Under the pieces are notes generated by a model. It did no database searches and was not told where the DNA came from. It was given only the letters and a program-made list of their open reading frames with translations. The translations under genes were made by a program, and so were the position numbers. From Renibacterium salmoninarum ATCC 33209 (GTDB lineage: Bacteria > Actinomycetota > Actinomycetes > Actinomycetales > Micrococcaceae): a stretch of 64,000 nt of DNA. Within the stretch, counting starts at the first letter, position 1, and the number at the start of each line of letters is the position of its first letter. Shown here piece after piece: positions 38,842 to 48,226 of this stretch. The stretch is from assembly GCF_000018885.1 (NCBI RefSeq), contig NC_010168.1, positions 2,852,001 to 2,916,000 on the forward strand. The letters are read 5' to 3'.

Positions 38842-39295
38842 CTACCGGGCGCTGAGCGCGCTACCAAGCAGGGCGCGCTGTGCGTCGAAGAAATCCAGTT
38901 CATGCTGGCTCGCTTCGAAGAAAGCGTTCCGCATGGATTCCAGCGATTTAGGGCCCGCTACTGCGGCTGCCTGCTCCGCATATCGAATTGCTAACGCGGT
39001 AGAAGCGAAGAACTCTGCATCGGAATACGTTGCCAACCAAGCTGCATAGGGATGGTCATCTTTTACCGGTGCCAGCGCGGATAGCTCTGCCCCAACCCAG
39101 GCATAGAGCCAAAAACAAGGCAGCACGGCAGCTACTAAGGTGCCATAGTCGCTGGCGCTGGCAGCCAATAGATGATCAACGTATCGCTTGGTCACCGGGC
39201 CCTGTACCAGCTGCGCGGGATGCTCACGCAACCACGTCCGATGCATTTCCGACTCGACACTCTAGCGCGTTGGCGGCGCTCTTGGCCAAAAACAG
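38842..39295 (-). pseudogene. TenA (aminopyrimidine aminohydrolase) domain remnant of a thiD-tenA fusion
   Basis: This DNA continues the TenA-like C-terminal part of the thiD gene. After an in-frame TAG (39296-39298, where the family has a sense codon such as CAG) the frame reads LFLAKSAANALE. One extra base at about 39258-39262 then shifts it, and the rest follows as MHRTWLREHP...FFDAQRALLGS (38842-39246). Two independent lesions make this a decayed domain. The intact TenA would hydrolyse thiamin breakdown products. Confidence 0.8.
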
Positions 39296-40348
39296 CTACT
39301 CCCCTTCGGTGGGCGCAAGGGCGCTTGCTCTGGCTAAAGCGCGAGAGTATTCCTTCAAATAAAGTGCATCTTGCGCCAAATAGTAAGCAAAGTCACTTTC
39401 GGCCAGCTCTCCGGAGCGCAGATCTTTGATCAAAGGCAACGCCAGAATGCCGGCTCGGATCGGTTCGATCTCCTGCCACCAACTTTCAGTCACCGACGCC
39501 GTTTGCCATTGATGAAAATGATGGACCGGGCCGTATCCATTGCCTACGTTGAGCTCCGAACCCCTACGAATTGCGCCGTGCAGCCAGGTTGTTGCTCCCC
39601 GAAGACTTTCGTGCCAATTACCAACAAGCGCCTGGCGAGTAGCTATCGCAGCGGAGAGCGAACACCCGGTGCCGTGTGTGTTGTTCGTCTCAATTCGACG
39701 AGCTTCAAAGACAACCGGCGCTTCTCCGACCGATATCAGTGCATCTTTGACAATTTCATCAGTGAAATGTCCACCTTTAAGCAGCACCTTAGTGTCATAT
39801 GCTGCGGCTAAATCGAAGGCCATCTGCACCGCGGTGGCCCAGTCCTTAGGTTCAGGTTTACCGAGCAAAGCGCCCATCTCCGGCAAGTTTGGCGTGATTA
39901 GATCAGCTTGGTGAAGTAAGCCTCGTAGCGCGATCTCCGCCGCTGGGTCCAATAGTCGAGCACCACTGGAAGCGATCATGACAGGATCTAAAACTACGAG
40001 TGGTGGCTGAGCCTTTCGAAGCCAAGCACTGACGGCGCCAATCACCGCGGCATCTGCCAACATGCCGATTTTGACGGCGTCGACAGTAATGTCTTCGCTA
40101 ATTGCTTCAAGTTGGCTAACCAAGAATTCGATCGGTGGCACGTGCACCGCCCGCACTCCCCTGGTATTTTGCGCCGTCAGAGCGGCGATAACTGCCATGC
40201 CGTAACCACCATTGGCACCGATACTTTTCAGATCTGCTTGAATCCCAGCCCCACCCGCAGGATCCGAGCCGGCGATAGTCAGCACTCTGGGTACCTGCTT
40301 TGTGGGCACTGGTTCTAATAGCAAGTGGTTTGGCGTGAGCGGCAGCAT
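39296..40348 (-). CDS. thiD: hydroxymethylpyrimidine/phosphomethylpyrimidine kinase with truncated TenA tail
   Basis: 350 aa. The kinase domain (about 20-275) is complete: TIAGSDPAGGAGIQADLKS at the start, the KIGML segment, DPVMIASSG, and the anion-hole motif NNTHGTGCSLSAAIA. ThiD makes HMP pyrophosphate for thiamin synthesis. After about residue 275 it enters a TenA domain that is cut by TAG; about 75 residues of TenA remain attached. The ATG is seven bases after a GGAGGG site that lies inside the TPP riboswitch, so translation should be TPP-repressed. Confidence 0.9.
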   Translation of the reverse strand: MLPLTPNHLLLEPVPTKQVPRVLTIAGSDPAGGAGIQADLKSIGANGGYGMAVIAALTAQNTRGVRAVHVPPIEFLVSQLEAISEDITVDAVKIGMLADAAVIGAVSAWLRKAQPPLVVLDPVMIASSGARLLDPAAEIALRGLLHQADLITPNLPEMGALLGKPEPKDWATAVQMAFDLAAAYDTKVLLKGGHFTDEIVKDALISVGEAPVVFEARRIETNNTHGTGCSLSAAIATRQALVGNWHESLRGATTWLHGAIRRGSELNVGNGYGPVHHFHQWQTASVTESWWQEIEPIRAGILALPLIKDLRSGELAESDFAYYLAQDALYLKEYSRALARASALAPTEGE

Positions 40349-40352
40349 CTGA

Positions 40353-40437
40353 CATCCCTCCGCCGGTGCTAACCGGACAGGTTCAACGGGTATCGATTCT
40401 CAGCCTGCCCTCCTGGCCTGGCACCCCGTGTCAGCTC
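40353..40437 (-). promoter_or_regulatory. TPP (thiamin) riboswitch
   Basis: Canonical thi-box elements read in order on the minus strand: ACGGGGTGCC, GCTGAGA, ACCCGTTGAACCTG and TTAGCACCGGCGGAGGGA. The last element overlaps the ribosome binding site of thiD, so regulation is probably translational: TPP binding hides the site. Confidence 0.95.
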
Positions 40438-40492
40438 TTGAGTCTACCGTTCGCCACGGCAGTGCAGAATTCTCAGCCGTAGATTAGATCCG

Positions 40493-40562
40493 AGATAGCA
40501 AGAGCGCTTTGCGTTAGCCAGAAAACCTGTTTTCTGGCTAACGCAAAGCGCTCTTGCTATCT
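40493..40562. repeat. 70-bp almost perfect palindrome between rne and thiD leader
   Basis: Two 34-bp arms (40493-40526 and 40529-40562) are perfectly complementary around a CT centre. They contain AGATAGCAAGAGCGCTTTGC and GTTAGCCAGAAAAC. It begins about 55 bases upstream of the riboswitch and ends 11 bases past the rne stop. Both flanking genes read on the minus strand. It may terminate rne but lacks a T-tract. Confidence 0.9.
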
Positions 40563-40572
40563 GAAATCGAGG

Positions 40573-43488
40573 TTAGAGCTCTGAAGCAGGAACCCCTACG
40601 CCCAGAATCATTGGCTCATTAGCCGCCGGCTTCTTCGATTCCGGATCAACCTTTGCCGATGGCGCCTTAGCCACTGGCACAGTTTTTCCACCGGCCGACT
40701 CGCCCTCAATTGACTGAATCTCGTTGCTGTTAGCAGCCCCCTGCGCACGTCCAGCGGCACGATGACGACGCGGTCGCCGAGAGCGCGATTTTGGCTCTGA
40801 ATCTTCTGGAACAAGGTGATTGAAGACATCTGCAAGACCATCAAGAGTGAGCTCAGGCATATGCGGAGCGTCATCAACGTGCTCACCGCGCGGAATCTCC
40901 ACCTTTTCACCACCGATAGTCAAAACGGCGGCGTCATGGCTTGCTTGCGGCTTAACAACGCTGTCAACTGCATCGATCGGCTCTTCACCGTCGTGCTCAT
41001 GGGCAGCTTGCGCCGCGGCAGCAATATTGGCCAAAGCGGCCCTAGCAGCTGAAGCCTTCGCGGATTTCTCATCCTCGGTCAATTCCTCGGCCTCAGGCTC
41101 AACCTGATTCTGCTGGCGATTCCGATTACGCTTGCGCTCTCCACGACTTGGCCGCTGATTTTCGGCGCGCGGATTGTGTTGCTCCGCAGCGATCGTGTGC
41201 GTGGTCCGTCGGTGTTCAACTGGCTCTTCGTGTGTCACCACGCCGCGTCCAGCACAAGCTTCACACTGCTCGCCAAATACCTCGAGCAGACCGGTACCCA
41301 TCCGCTTGCGAGTCATCTGGATCAACCCAAGCGAAGTCACTTCGGCCACCTGGTGTTTAGTGCGATCACGCCCCAGGCACTCCACTAGCCGCCTGAGCAC
41401 TAGATCCCGGTTGGATTCCAACACCATGTCAATAAAGTCGATGACGATGATGCCACCAATATCGCGCAAACGTAGTTGCCGAACTACTTCTTCGGCGGCT
41501 TCCAAGTTATTCTTGGTCACCGTTTCTTCAAGGTTTCCGCCGGAGCCAGTGAACTTCCCAGTGTTAACGTCGACGACGGTCATCGCCTCAGTACGGTCAA
41601 TCACCAAGGATCCACCAGAGGGAAGAAAGACCTTACGCTCAAGAGCCTTGGAGATTTGCTCATCAATCCGATGCGCAGCAAAAATGTCTTCGTTACTGGT
41701 CCACTTTTCTAGCCGGTCCACCAAATCTGGCGCTACGTACGTGACGTAAGCCTCCACGGTGTCCCACGCTTCCTCGCCGGAGACAATCAACTTGGCAAAG
41801 TCTTCGTTGAAGACATCGCGAACCACTTTGATCGTCAGGTGAGGTTCGCCGTACAGCATTTCCGGCGCAAGCGTCTTGGTCGAGGAAGCTTGTGACTCGA
41901 TGCCTTCCCACTGCACACGTAAGCGATTGATATCGTGCGTGAGCTCCTCTTCACTTGCCCCTTCGGCAGCGGTGCGAACAATAACGCCAGCATTCTCCGG
42001 CAGATTGTCTTTGAGGATCCGCTTGAGACGATTCCGTTCAACATCCGGCAGCTTGCGCGAAATGCCCGTCATGGACCCGCCCGGAACATAGACCAGGTAC
42101 CGACCTGGCAAAGAAACCTGGCTGGTCAACCGAGCACCCTTATGCCCAACCGGATCCTTGGTTACCTGTACCAAGACCGTGTCACCTGATTTGAGCGCAT
42201 TTTCAATTCGACGCGGCGCACCGTCAAGTTTGGCGGCATCCCAATTGACTTCGCCCGCATAAAGGACCGCATTGCGTCCGCGACAGATATCTACGAACGC
42301 CGCTTCCATACTGGGCAAAACGTTTTGGACTTTGCCTAGGTAGACGTTGCCAATGAGCGAATCTTGTTGCGTTTTAGAGACGAAGTGCTCCGCAAGAATT
42401 CCATCTTCCAGCACACCAATTTGAATCCGTTCGTCCCGCTGACGAACCACCATGACTCGTTCAACTGACTCACGTCGAGCTAAGAATTCTGCCTCGGTAA
42501 TGACCTGGCGACGCCTTCCCGTGTCACGAGACTCCCGTCGGCGTTGCTTCTTGGCTTCGAGTCGAGTCGACCCGCGCAACGACGTTACCTTGTTGGAAAC
42601 ATTCTCCGAAGGCTGCCGCGGTGCGCGCACCCGGGTCACCGTGTTGGGCGGATCATCCTCTCCGCCACCAGTCAGCTCTAGATCTGCGTCACCGCGGCGC
42701 CGACGTCGGCGCCGGCGTGAGACCACGCCGTCGCCTTCTTCTGTTTCGGTTTTTTCGCTAGATTCGGCTTCAGTTCCGCTGTCTTCTGCTGCCGCTTCAA
42801 CAGCCCGAGGTTTCCGCGACCGTGAACGACGACGACGGGGGCCCGAGTCATCTAGCTCAGCATCTTCATCGGGTTCAGCGGCCACAACTGGCTCACGAAC
42901 TACCGGCGCGAGTGAAAGGTCGGGGGCTTGAAACAACAACGACGCCGCTGAAGCCGGCACCGAGAACGGCGAAGCAAAGGGACTTGAAGTAACTTCCTCG
43001 GCTTGAACCGGTTCAGCCTCGACTACCGCAACCGAGTCAACCGGCTCGGCAGTCACTTCTGAGTTTGCTTCAACTACGGCAGGCTTAGTTGCGGCCCGGC
43101 GCGGGCTACGTTGCCGGGTCGTTTTCTTCTCGGCCAAGGGCAGTGCTGCGTTGGCATCTTGGGCTGCTACCGGTTCCAAACCGGCTAGCGTCGGTTGATC
43201 TATTGACGCTTCTGCAACTGCCTTTTTGGCCCTACTTGCCCTTTTGGGCTTCTTTGCTGCTTCTAGTTCTGAGACTTCTACGACCTCTTCAACAGCAACT
43301 TCTAGGGTTACCGCAGCGGCTTTGCCTCGTTTTGCCGGAGCTTTTTTCTCCGAGGCTTTTTTCTCAACCGGCTTTTTTACCGTTGCCTTCTTCTCAGCGG
43401 TCTTCTTGGCTGGGGATCGTTTTGCAGCAGTGCGCGATTCTGTCTCGGCAGCCTCATTTGTTACTGCTGCAGTTTCATCAATGTCCAT
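40573..43488 (-). CDS. rne: ribonuclease E/G family endoribonuclease
   Basis: 971 aa. An N-terminal ~300-residue disordered region has Lys/Ala/Pro-rich repeats (KKTAEKKATVKKPVEKK). The catalytic core follows: S1 domain (IGNVYLGKVQNVLPSMEAAF), RNase H-like segment, DNase I-like domain with metal ligands in VVDVNTGKFTG and VIDFIDM, and the zinc link CEACAGRG. The C-terminal part is again disordered and basic. The layout matches the large actinobacterial RNase E that processes rRNA and mRNA. Confidence 0.94.
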   Translation of the reverse strand: MDIDETAAVTNEAAETESRTAAKRSPAKKTAEKKATVKKPVEKKASEKKAPAKRGKAAAVTLEVAVEEVVEVSELEAAKKPKRASRAKKAVAEASIDQPTLAGLEPVAAQDANAALPLAEKKTTRQRSPRRAATKPAVVEANSEVTAEPVDSVAVVEAEPVQAEEVTSSPFASPFSVPASAASLLFQAPDLSLAPVVREPVVAAEPDEDAELDDSGPRRRRSRSRKPRAVEAAAEDSGTEAESSEKTETEEGDGVVSRRRRRRRRGDADLELTGGGEDDPPNTVTRVRAPRQPSENVSNKVTSLRGSTRLEAKKQRRRESRDTGRRRQVITEAEFLARRESVERVMVVRQRDERIQIGVLEDGILAEHFVSKTQQDSLIGNVYLGKVQNVLPSMEAAFVDICRGRNAVLYAGEVNWDAAKLDGAPRRIENALKSGDTVLVQVTKDPVGHKGARLTSQVSLPGRYLVYVPGGSMTGISRKLPDVERNRLKRILKDNLPENAGVIVRTAAEGASEEELTHDINRLRVQWEGIESQASSTKTLAPEMLYGEPHLTIKVVRDVFNEDFAKLIVSGEEAWDTVEAYVTYVAPDLVDRLEKWTSNEDIFAAHRIDEQISKALERKVFLPSGGSLVIDRTEAMTVVDVNTGKFTGSGGNLEETVTKNNLEAAEEVVRQLRLRDIGGIIVIDFIDMVLESNRDLVLRRLVECLGRDRTKHQVAEVTSLGLIQMTRKRMGTGLLEVFGEQCEACAGRGVVTHEEPVEHRRTTHTIAAEQHNPRAENQRPSRGERKRNRNRQQNQVEPEAEELTEDEKSAKASAARAALANIAAAAQAAHEHDGEEPIDAVDSVVKPQASHDAAVLTIGGEKVEIPRGEHVDDAPHMPELTLDGLADVFNHLVPEDSEPKSRSRRPRRHRAAGRAQGAANSNEIQSIEGESAGGKTVPVAKAPSAKVDPESKKPAANEPMILGVGVPASEL

Positions 43489-43860
43489 TTATGGCTGTGC
43501 TCCATCCCGTGCAGCGCCGCCACATCCGACTCCCGCAAGGGCTTAAGTGCCAGCACCCGCAGGCGCCGACCGAAGTCAATGAATTACGTCCCGGGTGGCA
43601 CCAACGCTTGGGTGCTGCATCGCCAGGTCGCCAACAGCAGGGATTCTCAACAACTGGCAACGGTGGATGCCGAATTTGTGGTTTTCTGGACCGAACAAAC
43701 CAATCATCAACACCTGCTGGCAGGAGAACTTACTGTCGGACCGAACGTTGCATATGGATCAAAGTCCAGCCAAAAACATTGTCTCATACCGTCTCACTAC
43801 CCTGTGGTATTGAGACGGTAACTGTGCGGCGACCTCAGATCGACAGGCTAGAATCGGGCC
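43489..43860. promoter_or_regulatory. 372-bp divergent leader region of rne and the VKOR gene
   Basis: No gene is supported here; short open frames lack ribosome binding sites and similarity. It should hold the long 5' leader of rne (RNase E mRNAs often have structured autoregulatory leaders; inference). Near the VKOR side is a perfect 10-bp inverted repeat, TACCGTCTCA at 43787-43796 and TGAGACGGTA at 43811-43820, 14 bases apart, preceded by another GTCTCA. Confidence 0.5.
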
Positions 43861-44547
43861 ATGGACAAGCCGAAGATACCCGCCACCATCGATCCTCGAC
43901 CTGCTAAAAGGTCCGATGAAGATCGGATCTCTGCTAGCTCAGCGCAGGAAAGCGCGCTCCCTTGGATCACCAGAAGCAAACCCTTCGCTGGCTTGCTCTT
44001 GGTAACTAGCCTGGTTGCTTTTATTGGCGCTTTTGCCTTGGTACTAGACAAGCTTGAACTGCTTGAAAATCCCACCGCGAAGCTCGGCTGCGACGTCAAT
44101 GCCTTTGTCTCATGTGGCGCAGTCATGGGTAAATGGCAGGCCTCGCTATTCGGCTTCCCTAATCCTTATATCGGAATCGTCGGATTCGGCATAGTGTTCG
44201 CCATCGGAATGTCAATCCTGGCCGGAGCCAAATTTGCTCGATGGTACTGGATCTGCTTTCAGCTGGGTATCACACTCGCCATGGTTTTCATCGTCTGGTT
44301 TTGGTCTCAAGCGCTTTATTCGATAACTATCCTTTGCCCCTACTGCATGGTTGTTTGGGCGATGATGATTCCGCTATTCATCTGGACCACGATTCGGAAT
44401 ATGGTACACGGCATTATTCCGGCACCGGCCGGTCTAGTGAAATTCGCTACCAGTTGGGGCTGGACGATCGTGGTGTTGCTGTACTTGGGTGTTATCGCCA
44501 GCATCTTCTTCCGATTCATCAACCTTTTCGTCGCCAGCAACGGCTAG
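43861..44547 (+). CDS. vitamin K epoxide reductase family membrane protein
   Basis: 228 aa. Five or so transmembrane helices follow a charged ~45-residue N-terminus. The loop cysteines (CDVNAFVSCG) and the active-site pair CPYC (in ITILCPYCMVVW) match bacterial VKOR homologues. These reoxidise a DsbA-like thioredoxin during disulfide formation in the cell envelope, using menaquinone. No fused thioredoxin domain. A 37-bp hairpin follows the stop by 15 bases. Confidence 0.9.
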   Translation: MDKPKIPATIDPRPAKRSDEDRISASSAQESALPWITRSKPFAGLLLVTSLVAFIGAFALVLDKLELLENPTAKLGCDVNAFVSCGAVMGKWQASLFGFPNPYIGIVGFGIVFAIGMSILAGAKFARWYWICFQLGITLAMVFIVWFWSQALYSITILCPYCMVVWAMMIPLFIWTTIRNMVHGIIPAPAGLVKFATSWGWTIVVLLYLGVIASIFFRFINLFVASNG

Positions 44548-44562
44548 CGCCTCAGTTATGCC

Positions 44563-44643
44563 CTTCTGGGATGTATTTTCGGCTTGGGGATGGGACTTTT
44601 GCGGCGAAAGTCCCATCCCCAAGCCGAAAATACATCCCAGAAG
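44563..44643. terminator. 37-bp perfect stem between convergent VKOR gene and trpS
   Basis: Arms 44563-44599 and 44607-44643 are perfectly complementary around TGCGGCG. They include CTTCTGGGATGTATTTTCGG. It lies between two convergent stops and would terminate in either direction, but has no T-tract. Confidence 0.8.
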
Positions 44644-44663
44644 AGTTGAGGGTGAGCACGGCT

Positions 44664-45704
44664 TCAGTAGGACATCCCCATTGCCTTTCGAACACGGTCC
44701 AACGCCTGTTCGGCGATAGCATTCGCTCGAGCGTTTCCGGTGGACAGAATCTGCGTGACGGCCTCCGGCTCTAATTCAAATTGCCGACGTCGAGCGCGGA
44801 ACGGCGCAAAGTAATCGTTAACCGCTTCGATGGCCAGCTGTTTCAGCTTTCCAGCCCCAGAATCGCCCAATTGCTCCGCCAAGGTTTCCACCCCCAAGCC
44901 CAGACAAACAGCAGCTGTGTCCAATAAGGCCGAAATACCGGGCCGCGCTAACGGGTCATAACTAATCAGTCTTTGGCTATCTGTGGGGGTCTTACGAATG
45001 GTTTCAGCAGTTTCATCTGCCGATAGTCTCAGCGGAATGCTATTTCGATAGCTTTTGGACATCTTCCGCCCGTCAAGTCCCGGCAACTCCGGAGTCTGCG
45101 TCAGGATCGCTTCCGGGATGGGAAACACCTCAGAATATCTATCGTTGAAACGCCGAGCAATACTCCGAGTCAATTCAACGTGCGGCAGATTATCCTTACC
45201 TACTGGCACCAGATTTGCGCGGCAGAACAGGATGTCTGCAGCTTGATGGACTGGATACGTTAGCAACAATCCGCTCAAGGCGCGCCCCGAAGCGGCAGAC
45301 TCAGACTTGACCGTTGGATTTCGGCGCAACTCAGCTTCGGTCACCAAACTCAAAAATGGCGATATCAGCTGATTGAGCGCCGGTACAGCCGAATGCGTGA
45401 ATATTGTGCTCTGCTCGGGGTCCATTCCCGCCGCCAGATAATCCAAGACGACTTCGTGTACATTCTCTCGAATATCGCCAGCGGTGTCCCGAGCAGTGAT
45501 CACTTGATAGTCGGCGATCACTACAATGATTTCGACGCCGAGTCGTTGCAACCGGGCACGCTCAGCCAAGCTACCAAAGTAGTGGCCTAGGTGTAACGGC
45601 CCGGTGGGGCGTTCGCCCGTGAGAACCCGGTAGTAGTCAGCATGCGCAACAACGTCTCGTGCCAATTGTTGGCTTCTAGCGGCCGTAATTTGGAACGAAT
45701 CCAT
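44664..45704 (-). CDS. trpS: tryptophanyl-tRNA synthetase
   Basis: Class I synthetase, 346 aa. HIGH motif as PLHLGHYFGS (about 37-46) and KMSKS in GRKMSKSYRNS. AAAGGAAAG precedes the ATG. Expression may be affected by the hairpins in its ~170-base leader. Sequence intact. Confidence 0.95.
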   Translation of the reverse strand: MDSFQITAARSQQLARDVVAHADYYRVLTGERPTGPLHLGHYFGSLAERARLQRLGVEIIVVIADYQVITARDTAGDIRENVHEVVLDYLAAGMDPEQSTIFTHSAVPALNQLISPFLSLVTEAELRRNPTVKSESAASGRALSGLLLTYPVHQAADILFCRANLVPVGKDNLPHVELTRSIARRFNDRYSEVFPIPEAILTQTPELPGLDGRKMSKSYRNSIPLRLSADETAETIRKTPTDSQRLISYDPLARPGISALLDTAAVCLGLGVETLAEQLGDSGAGKLKQLAIEAVNDYFAPFRARRRQFELEPEAVTQILSTGNARANAIAEQALDRVRKAMGMSY

Positions 45705-45772
45705 AGTGTCTTTCCTTTATTCAAGGACTACATCTACAGCCGTCTCAGGATGCCAACTAGATTCTGGGCATG

Positions 45773-45847
45773 AAAAAACGGGCTGCAATGCAGCCCGTCA
45801 GCAAAAAAGCGTGAACGATAAAGCGGGCTGCTAAGGCAGCCGCCGCC
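45773..45847 (-). promoter_or_regulatory. trpS leader: two mutually similar hairpins, the second a strong intrinsic terminator
   Basis: On the minus strand the first hairpin uses GGCTGCC/GGCAGCC-type arms (about 45821-45847). The second is ACGGGCTGC...GCAGCCCGT followed by TTTTTT (45798 down to 45773). Arms of the two hairpins share GGCTGC and GCAGCC, so they could pair alternatively. A longer-range GTGAAC/GTTCAC pair encloses the first. A TAGAAT -10-like box at about 45878-45883 would start the leader. Confidence 0.55.
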
Positions 45848-45889
45848 ACTGGGTAAGGTTTGTGTTCACCCCTTCATTCTAACCTGAAA

Positions 45890-45940
45890 TTGGGTGGACG
45901 TTGCGCAGCCAGGAACTTCAGCCACGCAACGTCCGCCCAA
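45890..45940 (-). terminator. terminator hairpin after ndk
   Basis: 16-bp arms (45890-45905 TTGGGTGGACGTTGCG with 45925-45940) pair with one G-T wobble. They begin nine bases past the ndk stop in the direction of transcription. No strong T-run. Confidence 0.65.
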
Positions 45941-45948
45941 CGAGCAAT

Positions 45949-46362
45949 CTAAAACCAAATACCAATTTCACGTTCTGCTGATTCCACTGAATCTGAACCG
46001 TGCACCAAGTTCTGCTGCACTTTCAGTCCCCAGTCACGACCAAAGTCACCACGAATAGTGCCAGGAGCGGCAACGGTTGGGTCGGTGGCACCGGCTAATG
46101 AGCGGAACCCTTCGATAACCCGCTCACCTTTGAATATTGCCGCAACTACCGGCCCAGACAACATGAACCCAACCAGCGGCTCGTAGAACGGCTTGCCTGC
46201 ATGCTCTGCGTAGTGTTCTTCGAGCTGCGCACGAGTCGCTTGAGTCCTTTTCAACTCAGCCAAGCGATAGCCTTTTGCTTCGATTCGGGCCAAAATGGCG
46301 CCGGAAAGGTTGCGGGCCACGCCGTCGGGCTTGACCAGAACAAGGGTGCGTTCGAGGCTCAT
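45949..46362 (-). CDS. ndk: nucleoside diphosphate kinase
   Basis: 137 aa; balances NTP pools by phosphotransfer through a histidine. The active-site signature NLVHGSDS (His about 117) is present, with LVKPDGVARNLSG at the N-terminus. AGGAGACATCT precedes the ATG. Normal length. Confidence 0.96.
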   Translation of the reverse strand: MSLERTLVLVKPDGVARNLSGAILARIEAKGYRLAELKRTQATRAQLEEHYAEHAGKPFYEPLVGFMLSGPVVAAIFKGERVIEGFRSLAGATDPTVAAPGTIRGDFGRDWGLKVQQNLVHGSDSVESAEREIGIWF

Positions 46363-46407
46363 AGATGTCTCCTGAAAATTGAAAATGGATTGAGTTCAGT
46401 CTAAGCG

Positions 46408-46869
46408 TTACAAGGAGTCACTAGACAAACCATCGGACTCCCCCGGGTGCTCCTTGTCCCATTGCAACTGATCTTGCTCGCGTTTGAGATTTTCTCTGTC
46501 CAGTCTCGCTCCTGTGCGCAGCGCGTACCACCAAGAGATGGCAAACAATGGGCCAATCACAAACATCATTGGCTCCAAGAAGCCGACGGCGATCAGCACC
46601 AGTTGCAAGATCCAGCCAAGCCAGAGTCCCCATTGTTTGGTGAGAAACGCACAAGTACCAATAAGCACCACGCTCAGCGCAATCCCGACAGTCAGGATTG
46701 CGATCGGAGAAATTTCTCTTGAACGCAGACCAAAAATCACCAAAGTGGCAAAAAACGCTACGAACCCTTCTAAGGCAAGCACCGTCGAGGCAAACATGAC
46801 TTTGGTTGAACGGCGTTTCTTCGGGGTACCCGGCCGCCAGCCGCGTTGCGCCTTCGTCTGCCGCGCCAT
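46408..46869 (-). CDS. DUF4233 family membrane protein
   Basis: 153 aa with four hydrophobic helices (about 25-47, 55-75, 80-98, 100-118) after a basic N-terminus (RRSTK), then a charged tail. DUF4233 proteins follow folC in many actinobacteria; function unknown. AAGGAATAGG precedes the ATG, and it starts one base after the folC stop. Confidence 0.82.
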   Translation of the reverse strand: MARQTKAQRGWRPGTPKKRRSTKVMFASTVLALEGFVAFFATLVIFGLRSREISPIAILTVGIALSVVLIGTCAFLTKQWGLWLGWILQLVLIAVGFLEPMMFVIGPLFAISWWYALRTGARLDRENLKREQDQLQWDKEHPGESDGLSSDSL

Positions 46870-46870
46870 C

Positions 46871-48226
46871 CTATTCCTTGCCTAACAGGATTCGAGCCTC
46901 GGCCACAAGCGTGATCGAACCGGTTACTAACACGCCACCAGCCAAATCGTCGTTAGCCTCCGCCCGCTGCACAGCCCACTCCAGCGCGTCGTCGAGCTTT
47001 TCAGCGATGTGCACGTTTTCTTCTTCGAAACCCGCGTCCAAAGCCAATTCCGCCAGCTCTCCCGCCGGAATGGCTCGTGGAGAATTCGATTGCGTGAGGC
47101 AGATTTCCTCCGCATTTTCGCCCAACGAAGCGCGCAATTGAGTCAAGATCTCTAAGGCGTCTTTCTCACGCAAAATGCCAATGACCAAGACCAATTTGCT
47201 GAAGCTGAAGGCTTCGTCAATCGCCGCAACGGTAACTTTGATCCCCGCAGGGTTGTGCGCGGCGTCGACAATAACAGTAGGTGCGGTACGGACTACTTCA
47301 AGCCGACCCGGCGAAGTTACCTGGGCAAAACCTTCCTGGAGCACTTCCAAATCAAGTTCTTTGCTACCGCCGCCAAAAAACGCTTCCAAAGCCGCTACCG
47401 CTACCGCGGCGTTTTCTGCTTGATGTTCGCCGTGCAATGGCAACATCAGATCCGGATATCGCCCAGCAAGACCGCGCACGGTAAGAATCTGGCCGCCCAC
47501 CGCAATCGATCGATCTTCTACGCCAAACTCAACGCCTTCGAAGCGATATTCAGCGCCTACCTCGCGAGCCTTTTCCAACAAGACCTGGGCAGCATCGCTT
47601 GGTTGCGCCGCTGAGACCATAAAGGCACCCGGCTTGATGATGCCTGACTTTTCCACGGCAATTTCTTCAGTGGTATCGCCGAGCAGCTCCGTGTGATCTA
47701 AGGAAATTGGCGTAATGACCGCCACCGCACCATCCGCGACATTGGTGGCATCGGTAATTCCGCCAAGCCCCACTTCGATGACGGCAATATCAACTGGTTC
47801 ATCAGCGAAGATCGCGAAGCCAAGAATCGTCAGTGCTTCGAAATACGTCAGTCGTGGCTCACCGGCGGCATCCAGTTCGGCATCAACCATCTGCAGATAG
47901 GGATGAATCTCTTGCCAAATCCGCACAAAGGTCTCATTTGATACCGACTCACCGTCAATGCTGATCCGTTCGGTGACCGAGCTCAAATGCGGGCTAGTCA
48001 AGCGGCCAGTACGTAGATTGTGTGCGCGCATCCCGGACTCGATCATTCTGGCTGTCGAGGTCTTCCCGTTTGTACCGGTCAAATGGATCACCGGGTAAGC
48101 CTTTTGTGGCTCACCCAAAAGCTCCATTGCCCGCCACAACGGGGCCATCCGGGGCTCCATCTTGTTTTCTGGCGCGCGGCTCAATAGATCAGCATAAACA
48201 CTTTCAACGGAAAACTCTTCGCTCAT
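46871..48226 (-). CDS. folC: folylpolyglutamate / dihydrofolate synthase
   Basis: 451 aa, Mur-ligase fold. P-loop [14 protein letters not shown] (about 48-61), the omega-loop region, and [10 protein letters not shown]. It adds glutamate to dihydropteroate and folates, completing the pathway begun by the fol cluster at 3-6 kb. The ATG overlaps the ileS stop by four bases (ATGA), so it is coupled to ileS. Confidence 0.93.
   Translation of the reverse strand: MSEEFSVESVYADLLSRAPENKMEPRMAPLWRAMELLGEPQKAYPVIHLTGTNGKTSTARMIESGMRAHNLRTGRLTSPHLSSVTERISIDGESVSNETFVRIWQEIHPYLQMVDAELDAAGEPRLTYFEALTILGFAIFADEPVDIAVIEVGLGGITDATNVADGAVAVITPISLDHTELLGDTTEEIAVEKSGIIKPGAFMVSAAQPSDAAQVLLEKAREVGAEYRFEGVEFGVEDRSIAVGGQILTVRGLAGRYPDLMLPLHGEHQAENAAVAVAALEAFFGGGSKELDLEVLQEGFAQVTSPGRLEVVRTAPTVIVDAAHNPAGIKVTVAAIDEAFSFSKLVLVIGILREKDALEILTQLRASLGENAEEICLTQSNSPRAIPAGELAELALDAGFEEENVHIAEKLDDALEWAVQRAEANDDLAGGVLVTGSITLVAEARILLGKE

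Noticed and set aside
39246..39298. The TAG in thiD as a normal gene end with tenA as a separate gene
   Set aside because: TenA residues continue on both sides of the stop and across the frameshift, and the downstream piece has no start signal of its own.
43089..43907. 272-codon plus-strand frame over the rne 5' end
   Set aside because: Leucine/proline-rich shadow of the repetitive RNase E N-terminus, without a ribosome binding site.
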